A stretch of DNA of 52,904 nucleotides. Origin: Chloroflexota bacterium. GTDB lineage: Bacteria > Chloroflexota > Dormibacteria > CF-121. The position numbers and the translations under genes were made by a program. Positions 1 through 7,714 of this stretch are shown piece by piece. Every line of letters begins with the position of its first letter. Positions within the stretch are counted from its first letter, which is position 1. The notes beneath the pieces are model-generated. The model was not told where the DNA came from, did no database searches, and saw only the letters and a list, made by a program, of their open reading frames with translations. The stretch is taken from positions 1 through 52,904 of the forward strand of contig VBID01000119.1 of the NCBI GenBank assembly GCA_005880615.1. The letters are read 5' to 3'.

Positions 1-2
1 CG

Positions 3-326
3 CGCCGGGTGTATGTGCTGGACTGCGGCTATGCCGGGCGGCTGGCCGCGCCGCTGGGCTCGATGAACGCGGTCGTCGACCACGCGTTCCAGATCGCGGC
101 GCAGCACCGGACGCGGTGGACCATGGAACGGCTCGGGCGGAAGGCTGAGATCGTGCACCTGCGGCCGTCGGTGGGCTTCCTCAAGCAGTCGATGGATTTC
201 GGATACACCCAGTCCTACATCGACGAGGGATACCGCTACGCTCGGGAGGCGTTGAGCCGGCAAGGGCGGGGCCGTACCGGCTGGAGCTCGCAGCGGCCGG
301 TGGCACCAGCGGAGGCGCCGATTTAG
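3..326 (+). CDS. Patatin-like phospholipase, C-terminal fragment (cut by window edge)
   Basis: The reading frame is open to the left edge, so only the last ~108 residues are visible. The segment LDCGYAG...LGSMNAVVDHAF, followed by an HLRPSVGFLKQSMDFG stretch and a YIDEGYRYARE end, resembles the C-terminal part of bacterial patatin-like (RssA-type) lipid acyl hydrolases, after the GxSxG and D-G/A catalytic blocks, which would lie outside the window. The last ~20 residues are Pro/Arg/Ala rich and probably disordered. A GTG at position 9 could be mistaken for the start, but it sits inside conserved sequence. The gene converges on the leftward gene ending at 459. Family assignment comes from recalled C-terminal similarity only, since no catalytic residue can be checked. 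Confidence 0.6.
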   Translation, partial: RRVYVLDCGYAGRLAAPLGSMNAVVDHAFQIAAQHRTRWTMERLGRKAEIVHLRPSVGFLKQSMDFGYTQSYIDEGYRYAREALSRQGRGRTGWSSQRPVAPAEAPI

Positions 327-458
327 CGGACCCCCCACGCTGTCGCGGGCACCCAGGGCACGTGGAGAGGTATCTGCAGGTAAACGCTTTGACCCTCCCC
401 ACGAGAGGAAGCCATAAGCCTGGATCGACCGATTTGCCGACCACCCGGCGCCGGGTTT

Positions 459-1283
459 CTACAGGGGCGTGAGCGAGACGTTGATTTGGTCGGTGTGGCC
501 CGACTTGACACCGATCGTCTGGCTGTAGGGCTGGTAACCGGCCGCCGTGACCGTCAGCGTGTAGGTGCCGGCCGTCACGCTCGCGAATCCGTAATAGCCA
601 GTGCCGTCGGTGACCGTTGCCATCGAGCCCGGCGTGAGGGTCACCACCGCCCCCGGCACCGCCTTTCCGGTCGCGCTACCCTTCACCACTCCCTGGACGG
701 ATCCGCCCCCAGTGGTACTGACCAGGTGCAGGTTGAGGTTGGCGTTGTGGTCGGCGGTGACCGTGACCGTCGCCCGTCCCGGCTCGTATCCGGGGGCACT
801 GGCACTGACGGCGTAGGTGCCCGCCGGCAACGTCGGGAAGCCGAAGGCTCCGTTGGAGCTGGTGAGCGTCGACAGGCCGCCGGGACTGAGCGCCACCAGC
901 GCGTTGGCGATTCCCACGGCCGTCTGGCTATCCTGGACCGTCCCCGTGATGGAGCCGGCGGCGGCGCTTGGGAGGATGGCTGACGGCGGCGGGGATCCGG
1001 TCGGAGCGGTTGTCGGCACGGGCCCAGGCCCGGCCCCGGGAGCTGACCCACCTGCAGTGGGTGTGGGCAAGGCGAGCGCATCGCGGTTGGCGTCGTCGAC
1101 CACCTGATTCGAGAGTGGGGCCAGGTGTGTCGCGGCATCGTGGTAATCGCCCAGCGCGATGCCCTCCACCCGCAGGACCATCAGCGGCGAGACGGCGGAG
1201 CTCACCTGCCCCGCCGCCAGGAACAGCAGCGCGATGGCGACGGCCACGCCCGCCCAGCGGAAAAGCTGTCGGACGTGCCTCAT
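459..1283 (-). CDS. Secreted or anchored protein with two carboxypeptidase-regulatory-like domains
   Basis: 274 residues. One hydrophobic segment near residues 9-30 (VAVAIALLFLAAG) acts as a signal anchor or signal peptide. A Pro/Gly/Ala/Thr-rich linker (about 75-110) follows, then two beta-sandwich repeats of the CarboxypepD_reg type (about 112-188 and 195-272), each with the G-x-V...G...V.L.PG...T.T...G.Y.F..L.AGTY.V...A.GY pattern. Such domains are structural and common in extracytoplasmic proteins; no catalytic motif is visible. The start overlaps the stop of the HD-GYP gene by 4 nt (positions 1280-1283), so the two are cotranscribed and probably translationally coupled, and this protein may be an envelope partner of that sensor. 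The ligand or role is unknown. Confidence 0.75.
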   Translation of the reverse strand: MRHVRQLFRWAGVAVAIALLFLAAGQVSSAVSPLMVLRVEGIALGDYHDAATHLAPLSNQVVDDANRDALALPTPTAGGSAPGAGPGPVPTTAPTGSPPPSAILPSAAAGSITGTVQDSQTAVGIANALVALSPGGLSTLTSSNGAFGFPTLPAGTYAVSASAPGYEPGRATVTVTADHNANLNLHLVSTTGGGSVQGVVKGSATGKAVPGAVVTLTPGSMATVTDGTGYYGFASVTAGTYTLTVTAAGYQPYSQTIGVKSGHTDQINVSLTPL

Positions 1284-3121
1284 CCCGCTTCCTGCAGCCG
1301 GACGACCTCAGCTGGATCTGGGTCCGACCGGTCCCCCATCCGCCACAGATCAAGGATCGCGTCCGCCCGCTGCTGGAATGCCTCGACAACGGCCGGATCG
1401 AACTGCGTCCCGGCGCCCGCGATGATCACCTGACTGGCGGCCTGGAATGACCGGCGAGCTTTGTATGGACGCTTCGAGCTCACCGCGTCGAAGACATCGG
1501 CCAGGCTCAGGATCCGGACCAGCTCGGGAATGGCCTCCCCCTTCAACCGATCGGGGTAGCCCGTGCCGTCCCAGCGTTCATGATGGTGGCGGACGCCGGT
1601 CAAGCTGTGCTGGAGGAACGGCAGGCCCTTGAGCATGTCATACCCGGTCAGCGGATGCTCTCGTACCTGCACCATTTCCGTCCGGTTGAGCCCGCCAGCC
1701 TTCTGCAGGATCCGGTCATCGACCCCGATCTTGCCGATGTCGTGGAGCAGCGCCGCCCGGCGGAGGGCCTGTCGTTCGGAAGGGGTGAGACGCATTGCGT
1801 CCGCGATCTCCAGGCTGATCGCCGCCACCCGAGCCGAGTGCCCGAAGGTCGATGGGTCCCGCGCGTCGATGGCGCGCGCCAAAGCCTCCATGCTGGCGAA
1901 GTAGCTCTCCTCCAGGGCCTGGGTCTTGGCCTCCAGGCTGGCCGTCATGTCGTTGAACGAGTTCGCCAGGTATCCGATCTCGTCCCGTCCGCTGACCCGC
2001 GCCCGGTGGCTCAGGTCGCCGGCGGCCACTGACCTGGTGGAGGCCACCAGCCGCTCGATCGGCCGGCTGATCCGCCGCGCCAGGACTCCGCCGAGGAGCA
2101 GGGTGAGGAGAGCGGCGATGACGAACACCAGGATCAGGAGGGCTTTGATCTGGTTCAGTGAGGTCTCCAGGCGATCCGCCGGCAGGGCCACCGCGAGGTA
2201 CCCGAGCTGCGTGTTGCGCAAGGTCCAGTCCGTGAAGAGCACGCCGTATCGATGGCCGGACAGGGGCTGCATGGAGCGGACAGCCTGCCTGTCGGCGACC
2301 AGTCCCCGCACGGTCTGGGGCAGCGGCGGCGTGACGGGCAACGAAGAGATCAGCGCCTCGCCGTCCGGCGCGTAGAAGGCCAGCGCGCTGGACTGCGAGT
2401 CCTGCCCGGCCTCGGCCTGGAGGATCCCCTGGGTGATATCGGCCAGCGACTGGCCGAGCAGGACCGCCCCCACGACCAGCCCGCCCGACCCCCGAATGGG
2501 GCCCGCCCAGTACACCATCGGCCCCGCGGGTTCCGTGGCGAGGAAGACGTACCGGTCGCCAAGGCCATCGGCGGCGCCGGCCAAGACACGCTTCACCGTG
2601 CTGTTCGCCGCGTAGTCCAGTTGGCTCGATTCCGCGGCCCGGTCCGCCCACAGCTGCGGGAGGGCGAGCAATTCATTCCCCCCTGTGTCCAGTACGCGCA
2701 TGACGATCCTGGCCGGCTTCGCGTTGGCCTGGATCGGCTGCAGAAGATTGTCCAGCCTGGCATGGCCAGGGGCGGTCACCGCATCGGCCACGCCGACGGT
2801 GTCGGTCGCGGCCCGAAGCTCGGCCAGACGCTCTGTTTCCAGCAGCGCCAGGTGGTCGTTTGCCAGCAAATTCGCCCGCAGCAGGCTGCTGTCGAACTCC
2901 GCCGCCGCCGTGTTACTGGCCTGCCGCATCACCACGCTGGTGCCGAACACCCCAATGAACAGGACCACCACGATGAACGGCGCGATGATCTTGTGCCGGA
3001 TGGAGCCGCGCGGCCCCGGCATGGCTCGCAGGTCGGGGGCTGGACCCCGAATTCTGGGGTTCACTACTCTGTCAAACGGATGCCGGGCGAGGCTCAGCTG
3101 GGCCGATCGGGCTATTGTCAA
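1280..3121 (-). CDS. Membrane HD-GYP domain phosphodiesterase with HAMP (c-di-GMP signalling)
   Basis: Up to 613 residues. Order: transmembrane segment near residues 42-65, a periplasmic sensing region of ~270 residues (Cache-like layout), a second transmembrane segment near 325-345, a HAMP linker (~345-400, with RRISRPIERL and DEIGYLANSFNDM), then an HD-GYP domain. Metal and signature motifs are intact: LLHDIGKIG near 460 and HHERWDGTGYP near 515, so cyclic-di-GMP hydrolysis is likely. The first start is a TTG at 3121 with a weak ribosome site; an ATG at 3022, giving 580 residues and beginning just before the first membrane helix, is a reasonable alternative. It overlaps the downstream beta-sandwich gene by 4 nt. 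The signal sensed is unknown. Confidence 0.88.
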   Translation of the reverse strand: MTIARSAQLSLARHPFDRVVNPRIRGPAPDLRAMPGPRGSIRHKIIAPFIVVVLFIGVFGTSVVMRQASNTAAAEFDSSLLRANLLANDHLALLETERLAELRAATDTVGVADAVTAPGHARLDNLLQPIQANAKPARIVMRVLDTGGNELLALPQLWADRAAESSQLDYAANSTVKRVLAGAADGLGDRYVFLATEPAGPMVYWAGPIRGSGGLVVGAVLLGQSLADITQGILQAEAGQDSQSSALAFYAPDGEALISSLPVTPPLPQTVRGLVADRQAVRSMQPLSGHRYGVLFTDWTLRNTQLGYLAVALPADRLETSLNQIKALLILVFVIAALLTLLLGGVLARRISRPIERLVASTRSVAAGDLSHRARVSGRDEIGYLANSFNDMTASLEAKTQALEESYFASMEALARAIDARDPSTFGHSARVAAISLEIADAMRLTPSERQALRRAALLHDIGKIGVDDRILQKAGGLNRTEMVQVREHPLTGYDMLKGLPFLQHSLTGVRHHHERWDGTGYPDRLKGEAIPELVRILSLADVFDAVSSKRPYKARRSFQAASQVIIAGAGTQFDPAVVEAFQQRADAILDLWRMGDRSDPDPAEVVRLQEAG

Positions 3122-3438
3122 TGGGCCCTGGTGACCGAACTCGTGTGAATCGCGATGTCTTGATGGGTGCTAATCACCTGAGTGACTATCACAAAGTCTT
3201 ATACTTCCTGCCGCCGGCCTGAGCGGGCTGTCCGGCCCGGGTAGCCCATTGCACCGGACGCTTTCGCTCGCCATCCCGCTGCTGACGCTGCTCTTCGTGC
3301 TTGCGGTGGGCGCCAGCAAGCTGCCCCCGGCCGCATCTCTAACCCCCTCAGCTCAGGGTGAGGGACATTATGGCCTTGACCCTCCCCCCAAGGAGGACGC
3401 GACATCGCTGGGAAGGAGATTCCTTCTACACTCTCGGC
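3122..3438. other. Intergenic region without a recognisable gene
   Basis: 317 bases between the HD-GYP gene and the small membrane ORF. The only ORFs are short and of poor composition. A short perfect dyad GTGA-CTA-TCAC lies at 3182-3192, and a TTATAC hexamer at 3199-3204 could be a -10 box, but no well-spaced -35 partner is seen. C-rich and G-rich tracts near 3340-3395 resemble the pyrimidine-rich hairpin element seen at 50047-50067. Nothing more can be supported. Confidence 0.4.
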
Positions 3439-3618
3439 GTGAGAGAACGCTCTATCGGCATCGGCCTCATCGCGCTACTCGCCGCCGTGCTCAACCCGCA
3501 GAACATCGGGATCGTGATCATGCTGGGCGTGATCGCGATCTTGCTGGATGAGCGGTGGCACCCGGCGCCAACCGAGCCGAGTCAGCCGACGCGACGGACG
3601 GCTGACAAGAAAACTTAG
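3439..3618 (+). CDS. Small hypothetical membrane protein
   Basis: 59 residues from a GTG at 3439. A long hydrophobic stretch (IGIGLIALLAAVLNPQNIGI and IVIMLGVIAILL, about residues 7-38), possibly two short helices, is followed by a polar, Pro/Thr/Lys-rich tail. The frame stays open upstream to about 3358 with an ATG at 3370, but that extra stretch is Arg/Pro rich and looks non-coding. An AAGGAGA at 3413-3419 is far from the GTG (19 nt), so the start is not settled. It stands alone between a divergent signalling gene and the convergent NadC-like gene. No family is recognised. Confidence 0.4.
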   Translation: MRERSIGIGLIALLAAVLNPQNIGIVIMLGVIAILLDERWHPAPTEPSQPTRRTADKKT

Positions 3619-3794
3619 CCCGAATCCACCGAAACACACTCGCATCTTGGGCGCGGATGCGAGCGATCCGTGCGTTGGCTCCTGCGCGCGCTCAGTTACG
3701 CACCGACGGGTGCGCGCCTTCGCGTGCTCGTCGCCGCCTTCGGCTCATCTCGCCCCGCATCCCAATCTGCTTCGTCTGCTCGGTGGATCCGGGC

Positions 3795-4799
3795 TTAGCG
3801 AGAAATCCGAAGGCTGAGGTCGAACGCCTTCACCGACTGGGTGAGCTGGCTGACCGAGATGTAGTCGACGCCAGCCAGCGCGTAGGCGCGGGCATTGTCC
3901 AGGCCGACCTTGCCAGAGACCTCAACCTTGGCCCGGCCCTGGATGAGGGCGATGGCCTGCCGAACCTGGCCGGGCGGGAAGTTGTCCAGCATCACCATGT
4001 TGACCCGGGCCAGCAGGGCCTGCTCCAGCTCGTTCATGTTGGTCACGGTCAGCTCGATGCGTTTGCCAGGATGGGCTTTCTTGAGGGTCCGTACGATGCT
4101 GGCCACCCCGTCGCTGAGCGCCAGGTGCGCCTCAGTCCCCACCAAGCGGTCGGCCAACGTCCGCTGATGGCTCATCCCGCCGCCCACCTCGACCGCGTAC
4201 TTCTCCAGGAAGCGCATGCCCGGAGTCGTCCGGCGGGTGTCCAAGATGCGGGTCTTGGTGCCCTTGACGGCGTTGGCGAACTTGGCGGTCTGGGTGGCGA
4301 TACCCGAGAGGTGCTGGATGAAGTTCAGCGCGGTCCGCTCCGCCAGCAGCACGCTGAGCGCCGGGCCGGAGACGCGGGCCACCAGCTGACCCCCGGCCAG
4401 CGCCATGCCGTCGGTGGCGCGAGCTTCGAAGGTGATGTTCTTGTCGACCAGCTCCAGGACCCGCTTGAACACCGGCAGGCCGGCCAGCACCCCGTCCTCG
4501 TTGGCGACCAGCTTGGCGCGGGCTTTCAGGCGGGGCGGGAACAGCGCCTGGCTGGTGGGGTCGCCCTCGGCGATGTCCTCGGCCAGCGCCTCCTTGATCA
4601 GCTTGTCGAGTTGCGCCTGCGGAAACCGGAAGGTGACCACCGGAGCGGGCTTGGGCGGCGCCGCCGGGGGCGGCGGGGGCGGCGGCGGGGCGCCGAACCC
4701 GGGCCGAGGCGGGATGCCGAAGCGGGCGCCGGTCCGGGGTGGAAACGACGCGCTGGGCCCGGCCGATCTGAGTGGCTGGAGGGCGGGGCTCACCGGCAT
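3795..4799 (-). CDS. nadC: NadC-like (quinolinate phosphoribosyltransferase family) protein with altered active site
   Basis: 334 residues from the ATG at 4799. Residues ~58-334 match the quinolinate phosphoribosyltransferase fold: SGPALSVLLAERTALNFIQHLSGIAT, DTRRTTPG, EKYAVEVGGG, MLDNF and GVDYISV...LTQSVKAFDLSLRI are all family landmarks. NadC makes nicotinate mononucleotide from quinolinate and PRPP. Several residues that are near-invariant in the family differ: DTRK reads DTRR, the NHR of NHRxGLxD reads SHQ, and the IKDNH block reads GTEAH, losing a substrate-binding Lys. The N-terminal ~55 residues are Pro/Ala-rich with a run of eight prolines. The frame remains open for another 90 codons upstream to the panC stop (separate entry). 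It is last in the DUF2520-panB-panC operon. It may be a divergent NadC or a paralogue with another role. Confidence 0.75.
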   Translation of the reverse strand: MPVSPALQPLRSAGPSASFPPRTGARFGIPPRPGFGAPPPPPPPPAAPPKPAPVVTFRFPQAQLDKLIKEALAEDIAEGDPTSQALFPPRLKARAKLVANEDGVLAGLPVFKRVLELVDKNITFEARATDGMALAGGQLVARVSGPALSVLLAERTALNFIQHLSGIATQTAKFANAVKGTKTRILDTRRTTPGMRFLEKYAVEVGGGMSHQRTLADRLVGTEAHLALSDGVASIVRTLKKAHPGKRIELTVTNMNELEQALLARVNMVMLDNFPPGQVRQAIALIQGRAKVEVSGKVGLDNARAYALAGVDYISVSQLTQSVKAFDLSLRISR

Positions 4800-5069
4800 C
4801 TGGGCGGCCGTCGGCGCTGCCAGAATCCCCGGGTGCGGACTGGGAGCGGTGGCCGGCGGGACCGGGCGGGCAGCCGAGCGCCCGTCGTTCGAGGGGGTTA
4901 TGCCAGCCGCCGGGCGCTCACGCCTGGGTGAGGCAGGCTTGCGGGCGTGGACCGTCTTCCGGGCGACCTTGACCCGGGACGCGATCCGGGTGGTTGGCCT
5001 CTTCTTCTTGGCGGCCTTGGATTTTTGAGCCGAGGCGGACGGCTTCCCTTTGGACGAACGTGACTTCAG
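4800..5069 (-). other. In-frame basic N-terminal extension of the NadC-like gene with a candidate CTG start
   Basis: The frame of the NadC-like gene is open without ATG, GTG or TTG from its ATG at 4799 back to a stop at 5094-5096. The encoded 90 residues are strikingly coding-like: Lys/Arg-rich first (AAKKKRPTTRIASRVKVARK), then Pro/Ala-rich, which continues smoothly into the Pro/Ala tract after the ATG. A CTG at 5069-5067 overlaps the panC stop as CTGA, in the same geometry as the ATGA overlaps elsewhere in this operon, with a G-rich stretch (GGGGGCGGGAAG) just upstream. The extension therefore looks translated, either from CTG by coupling or by frameshifting from panC. This is inference. 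Confidence 0.5.
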
Positions 5070-5920
5070 TCGCTTCCCGCCCCCAGCACGACGTTATCGA
5101 TCAATCTTGTGGATCCCAGTTTAACAGCGGTCGCCAATATATTGCCCGCGGCGGCCCTGGCCGGCCGCTGCAGGCCGATCTCGTCGAAGCAGGCAACGTA
5201 TTCCACCGCCAGCCCGGGCGCCGCGGCCATCCGATCGCGGGCCAGCTGTTCCAGGCGCTCGGCGTCGCGCTCGCCCGTCCGGAAGGCTGCTTCGGCCGCC
5301 CGGAGGGCCGCAAAGATCACGGGCGCGTGCTGCCGCTGCTCGGCAGTCAGGTAAACATTACGGGAGCTGAGGGCCAGCCCGTCAGGCTCCCGAACGGTGG
5401 GACAGGCGACCACGTGCACCGGCAGCGCGAAGTCCCGCCCCAGCTGGCGAACCAGCAGCAGCTGCTGGATGTCCTTCTGACCGAAGTAGGCGCGCTTGGG
5501 CTGGGCCAGCTCGAACAGCTTCAGCACCGCGGTCAGGACCCCTCGGAAGTGCCCCGGGCGAGCCTGACCCTCCAGTCGGTCGCCCAGGGGGCCAGGGTCC
5601 ACCGCCGACTTGAAGCTGCGCGGGAACAGCTGGTCGACCGAGGGATGGAACAGGGCGTCCACTTGCAGCGCCGTCAGGCGCCCAGCGTCCTGATCGAACG
5701 GCCGGGGGTAGCGGGCGAAGTCCTCGTCGGGGCCGAACTGGAGCGGGTTGACGAAGATGCTGACGACCACCCGGGCGTTCTCCCGCCGGGCGCGGGTCAC
5801 CAGGCTCTCATGACCGGCGTGGAGCGCCCCCATGGTGGGCACCAGCCCGATCTCCTCGCCCGCCTGCCGCCAGGCCAGCGCCTGCTGCTGCAGCAGGTAG
5901 GGGTCTTCGTAAATCCTCAC
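5066..5920 (-). CDS. panC: Pantothenate synthetase
   Basis: 284 residues, normal length. The enzyme joins pantoate and beta-alanine with ATP to give pantothenate, AMP and PPi in the cytosol. The HIGH-like nucleotide motif is MGALHAGH at residues 30-37; other landmarks are SIFVNPLQFGPDEDFARYPR, the RPGHFRGVLTAVLKLF block, YFGQKDIQQ and LALSSRN (KMSKS-like region). The ATG at 5920 overlaps the panB stop by 4 nt, so the operon is translationally coupled. The C-terminus ends LGAGSD, and its stop codon overlaps the possible CTG start of the NadC-like gene. No aspartate decarboxylase (panD) is seen in the window, so the beta-alanine supply must come from elsewhere. Confidence 0.95.
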   Translation of the reverse strand: MRIYEDPYLLQQQALAWRQAGEEIGLVPTMGALHAGHESLVTRARRENARVVVSIFVNPLQFGPDEDFARYPRPFDQDAGRLTALQVDALFHPSVDQLFPRSFKSAVDPGPLGDRLEGQARPGHFRGVLTAVLKLFELAQPKRAYFGQKDIQQLLLVRQLGRDFALPVHVVACPTVREPDGLALSSRNVYLTAEQRQHAPVIFAALRAAEAAFRTGERDAERLEQLARDRMAAAPGLAVEYVACFDEIGLQRPARAAAGNILATAVKLGSTRLIDNVVLGAGSD

Positions 5921-6729
5921 GCGGTGGGTTTGCTGGCGTACTCGTGCGCCGGGTCGGGGAAGGCGCCGCTGCGGACCTCCTCGTCAAACCGGCGCACCGC
6001 CCGCTCGATCTCTGGTCCAAGCTGCGCGTAGGCCTTCACAAACTTGGCCACGTGGTCAGGGGTCAGGCCGAGAACGTCTTGGATGACCAGCACCTGGGCA
6101 TCGGTGTGCGGACCGGCTCCGATGCCGATGGTGGGGATGGCCAGCGCCTCCGTCACTCGCTTGCCGAGCGGGCTGGGAATGCCTTCCAGCACGATGCTAA
6201 ATGCCCCGGCGATCTCCAGGGCCTGGGCGTCGGCCAGGATCCGCTCGGCCGCCTCGTCGCTGCGGCCCTGCACCTTCCAGCCGCCGAACTGATTCAGGAA
6301 CTGGGGGGTCAGGCCGAGGTGGCCCATGACGGGGATGCCCATGCCGGTCAGCGCCCGCGTGTACTCGATCACCCGGCCGCCGCCTTCCATCTTGACGGCG
6401 TGCACCCCCGCCTCCTGGAGGAAGCGGCCGGCATTGCGGACCGTGTCCTCGAGCGATGCGTGATAGGCCATGAACGGCATGTCACCCACGATCAGGGCAT
6501 TGGGCGCCCCCCGAACCACCGTTTTGGCGTGGTGGACCATGTCGTCCATGGTCACGCTCAGCGTGTCGGGGTAGCCCAGCATGGTCATGCCCAAGCTGTC
6601 TCCTACCAGCAAGACGGGGATCTGGGCCCGGTCCAGCCATCGGGCGGTCGTGTAGTCGTACGCCGTCAGCATGGTGAAGCGCTTCCGCTCCGCCTTCCAC
6701 TTGCGCAGGTCGGCGATGGTGATGCTCAT
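5917..6729 (-). CDS. panB: 3-methyl-2-oxobutanoate hydroxymethyltransferase
   Basis: 270 residues, normal length. PanB transfers a hydroxymethyl group from 5,10-methylene-THF to 2-oxoisovalerate, forming ketopantoate. Visible landmarks: MLTAYDYTTARWLD, LLVGDSLGMTMLGYPDTL (metal-binding Asp of DSLG), VGDMPFMAYH, KMEGG, GHLGLTPQ, LEGIP and IGIGAGPHTDAQVLVIQDVLGL. It lies between a DUF2520 dehydrogenase gene (4-nt overlap at its start) and panC (4-nt overlap at its end), giving three consecutive pantothenate steps if the DUF2520 protein is the reductase. It consumes the same C1 cofactor that the corrinoid module further right could replenish. Confidence 0.96.
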   Translation of the reverse strand: MSITIADLRKWKAERKRFTMLTAYDYTTARWLDRAQIPVLLVGDSLGMTMLGYPDTLSVTMDDMVHHAKTVVRGAPNALIVGDMPFMAYHASLEDTVRNAGRFLQEAGVHAVKMEGGGRVIEYTRALTGMGIPVMGHLGLTPQFLNQFGGWKVQGRSDEAAERILADAQALEIAGAFSIVLEGIPSPLGKRVTEALAIPTIGIGAGPHTDAQVLVIQDVLGLTPDHVAKFVKAYAQLGPEIERAVRRFDEEVRSGAFPDPAHEYASKPTA

Positions 6730-7601
6730 ATGGCCTCCAGAAGGGTGGTTCGCAGCCCGTTCGCCTGGACCTGGGTCAGGCGGCCGGACTTGACGGCAAG
6801 GGCGAGCGTGCGGTCGGCCAAGCGACGATAGAGCTGCTGCAGCTCGGGATCATCGCGGAGGACTGCCAGGTGGCGCTGAATCGTGCGCCCGTCGCCCCGG
6901 ACCGCCGGGCCGGTGAGCGCGTCTTCGGGGTCGCCGCCGTTCAGGTTGTTGAGAGTCCCGCGCAGCAGTTGTACCAGGGCGCGCTGGGCGGTGGGAGCGG
7001 AAACGCCGGACTGCTCCATCAGCCTGCGGGCCTCGGCCAGCAGGGTGATCGGATAGTTGGCGACGAAGACCGCGGCGGCGTGATAGCGGGCACGGTCGAC
7101 GCCGCGCAGGTCGAAGGGCTCGCCGCCGAGGGCGATGGCCATGGCCTGCAGGGCGCCCGCCAGGGGCTCGTCGGCGTCGATGCCGAACAGCGTGCCGGGA
7201 ATGTTGCGAACGGTGTCCGCACCGGTCTTGAAAGTCTGGACCGCATGGAAGACGCCCGTGCGCAGCCCAGCCTGTTGCAGGGGAAGGAGCGGGGTGCGAT
7301 CCTGAGCGCCGCTGAGGTGGACGACGGCCCTCCCGGCGCCGGCGCACTGGGCGCCAGCCAGGTCGCCGGCCAGCGGTCCGATCACGTCGTCGGGGACGGC
7401 CAGAATGGTCAGGTCGGCCAGGTCCAGGGCGCCTTCGGGCGTCCGGGTCAGCCGCGCGCCTAGCTCAGCGGCCAGCAGCTGGCCGCGCTCGGGCCGGCGG
7501 GCGAAGATGGCCGCGATGGCATAGCCGGCGCCGTGCAGCGCCCGTCCGAGGGCGGACCCGGCGCGGCCGGGGCCGATGATGGCGATGGTTGGTTTCTGCA
7601 T
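6726..7601 (-). CDS. Rossmann-fold/DUF2520 dehydrogenase, probable ketopantoate reductase
   Basis: 291 residues. An N-terminal NAD(P)-binding Rossmann fold begins TIAIIGPGRAGSALG (GxGxxG-type, residues ~5-19) and a C-terminal helical DUF2520 domain contains FHAVQTF, PGTLFGIDAD, YHAAAVFVANY and LLRGTLNNL. The ATG at 7601 starts the operon, and the gene overlaps panB by 4 nt. Ketopantoate reductase (PanE) is the step between PanB and PanC and is otherwise absent here. As I recall, the Francisella reductase PanG is a non-homologous replacement of PanE and belongs to this family; that comparison rests on memory. The biochemical assignment is therefore family plus context, not proof. Confidence 0.8.
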   Translation of the reverse strand: MQKPTIAIIGPGRAGSALGRALHGAGYAIAAIFARRPERGQLLAAELGARLTRTPEGALDLADLTILAVPDDVIGPLAGDLAGAQCAGAGRAVVHLSGAQDRTPLLPLQQAGLRTGVFHAVQTFKTGADTVRNIPGTLFGIDADEPLAGALQAMAIALGGEPFDLRGVDRARYHAAAVFVANYPITLLAEARRLMEQSGVSAPTAQRALVQLLRGTLNNLNGGDPEDALTGPAVRGDGRTIQRHLAVLRDDPELQQLYRRLADRTLALAVKSGRLTQVQANGLRTTLLEAI

Positions 7602-7714
7602 GCGTACCGTCTCGGTCTGTCAGGATCCAAGCGGACTCGCCATGTCGATCGCGTCGAACGGGTCAAACGGGTCGCGGGCTCGCGCTCCGCGCCCGCGCTG
7701 ATTCTACCCCGATC

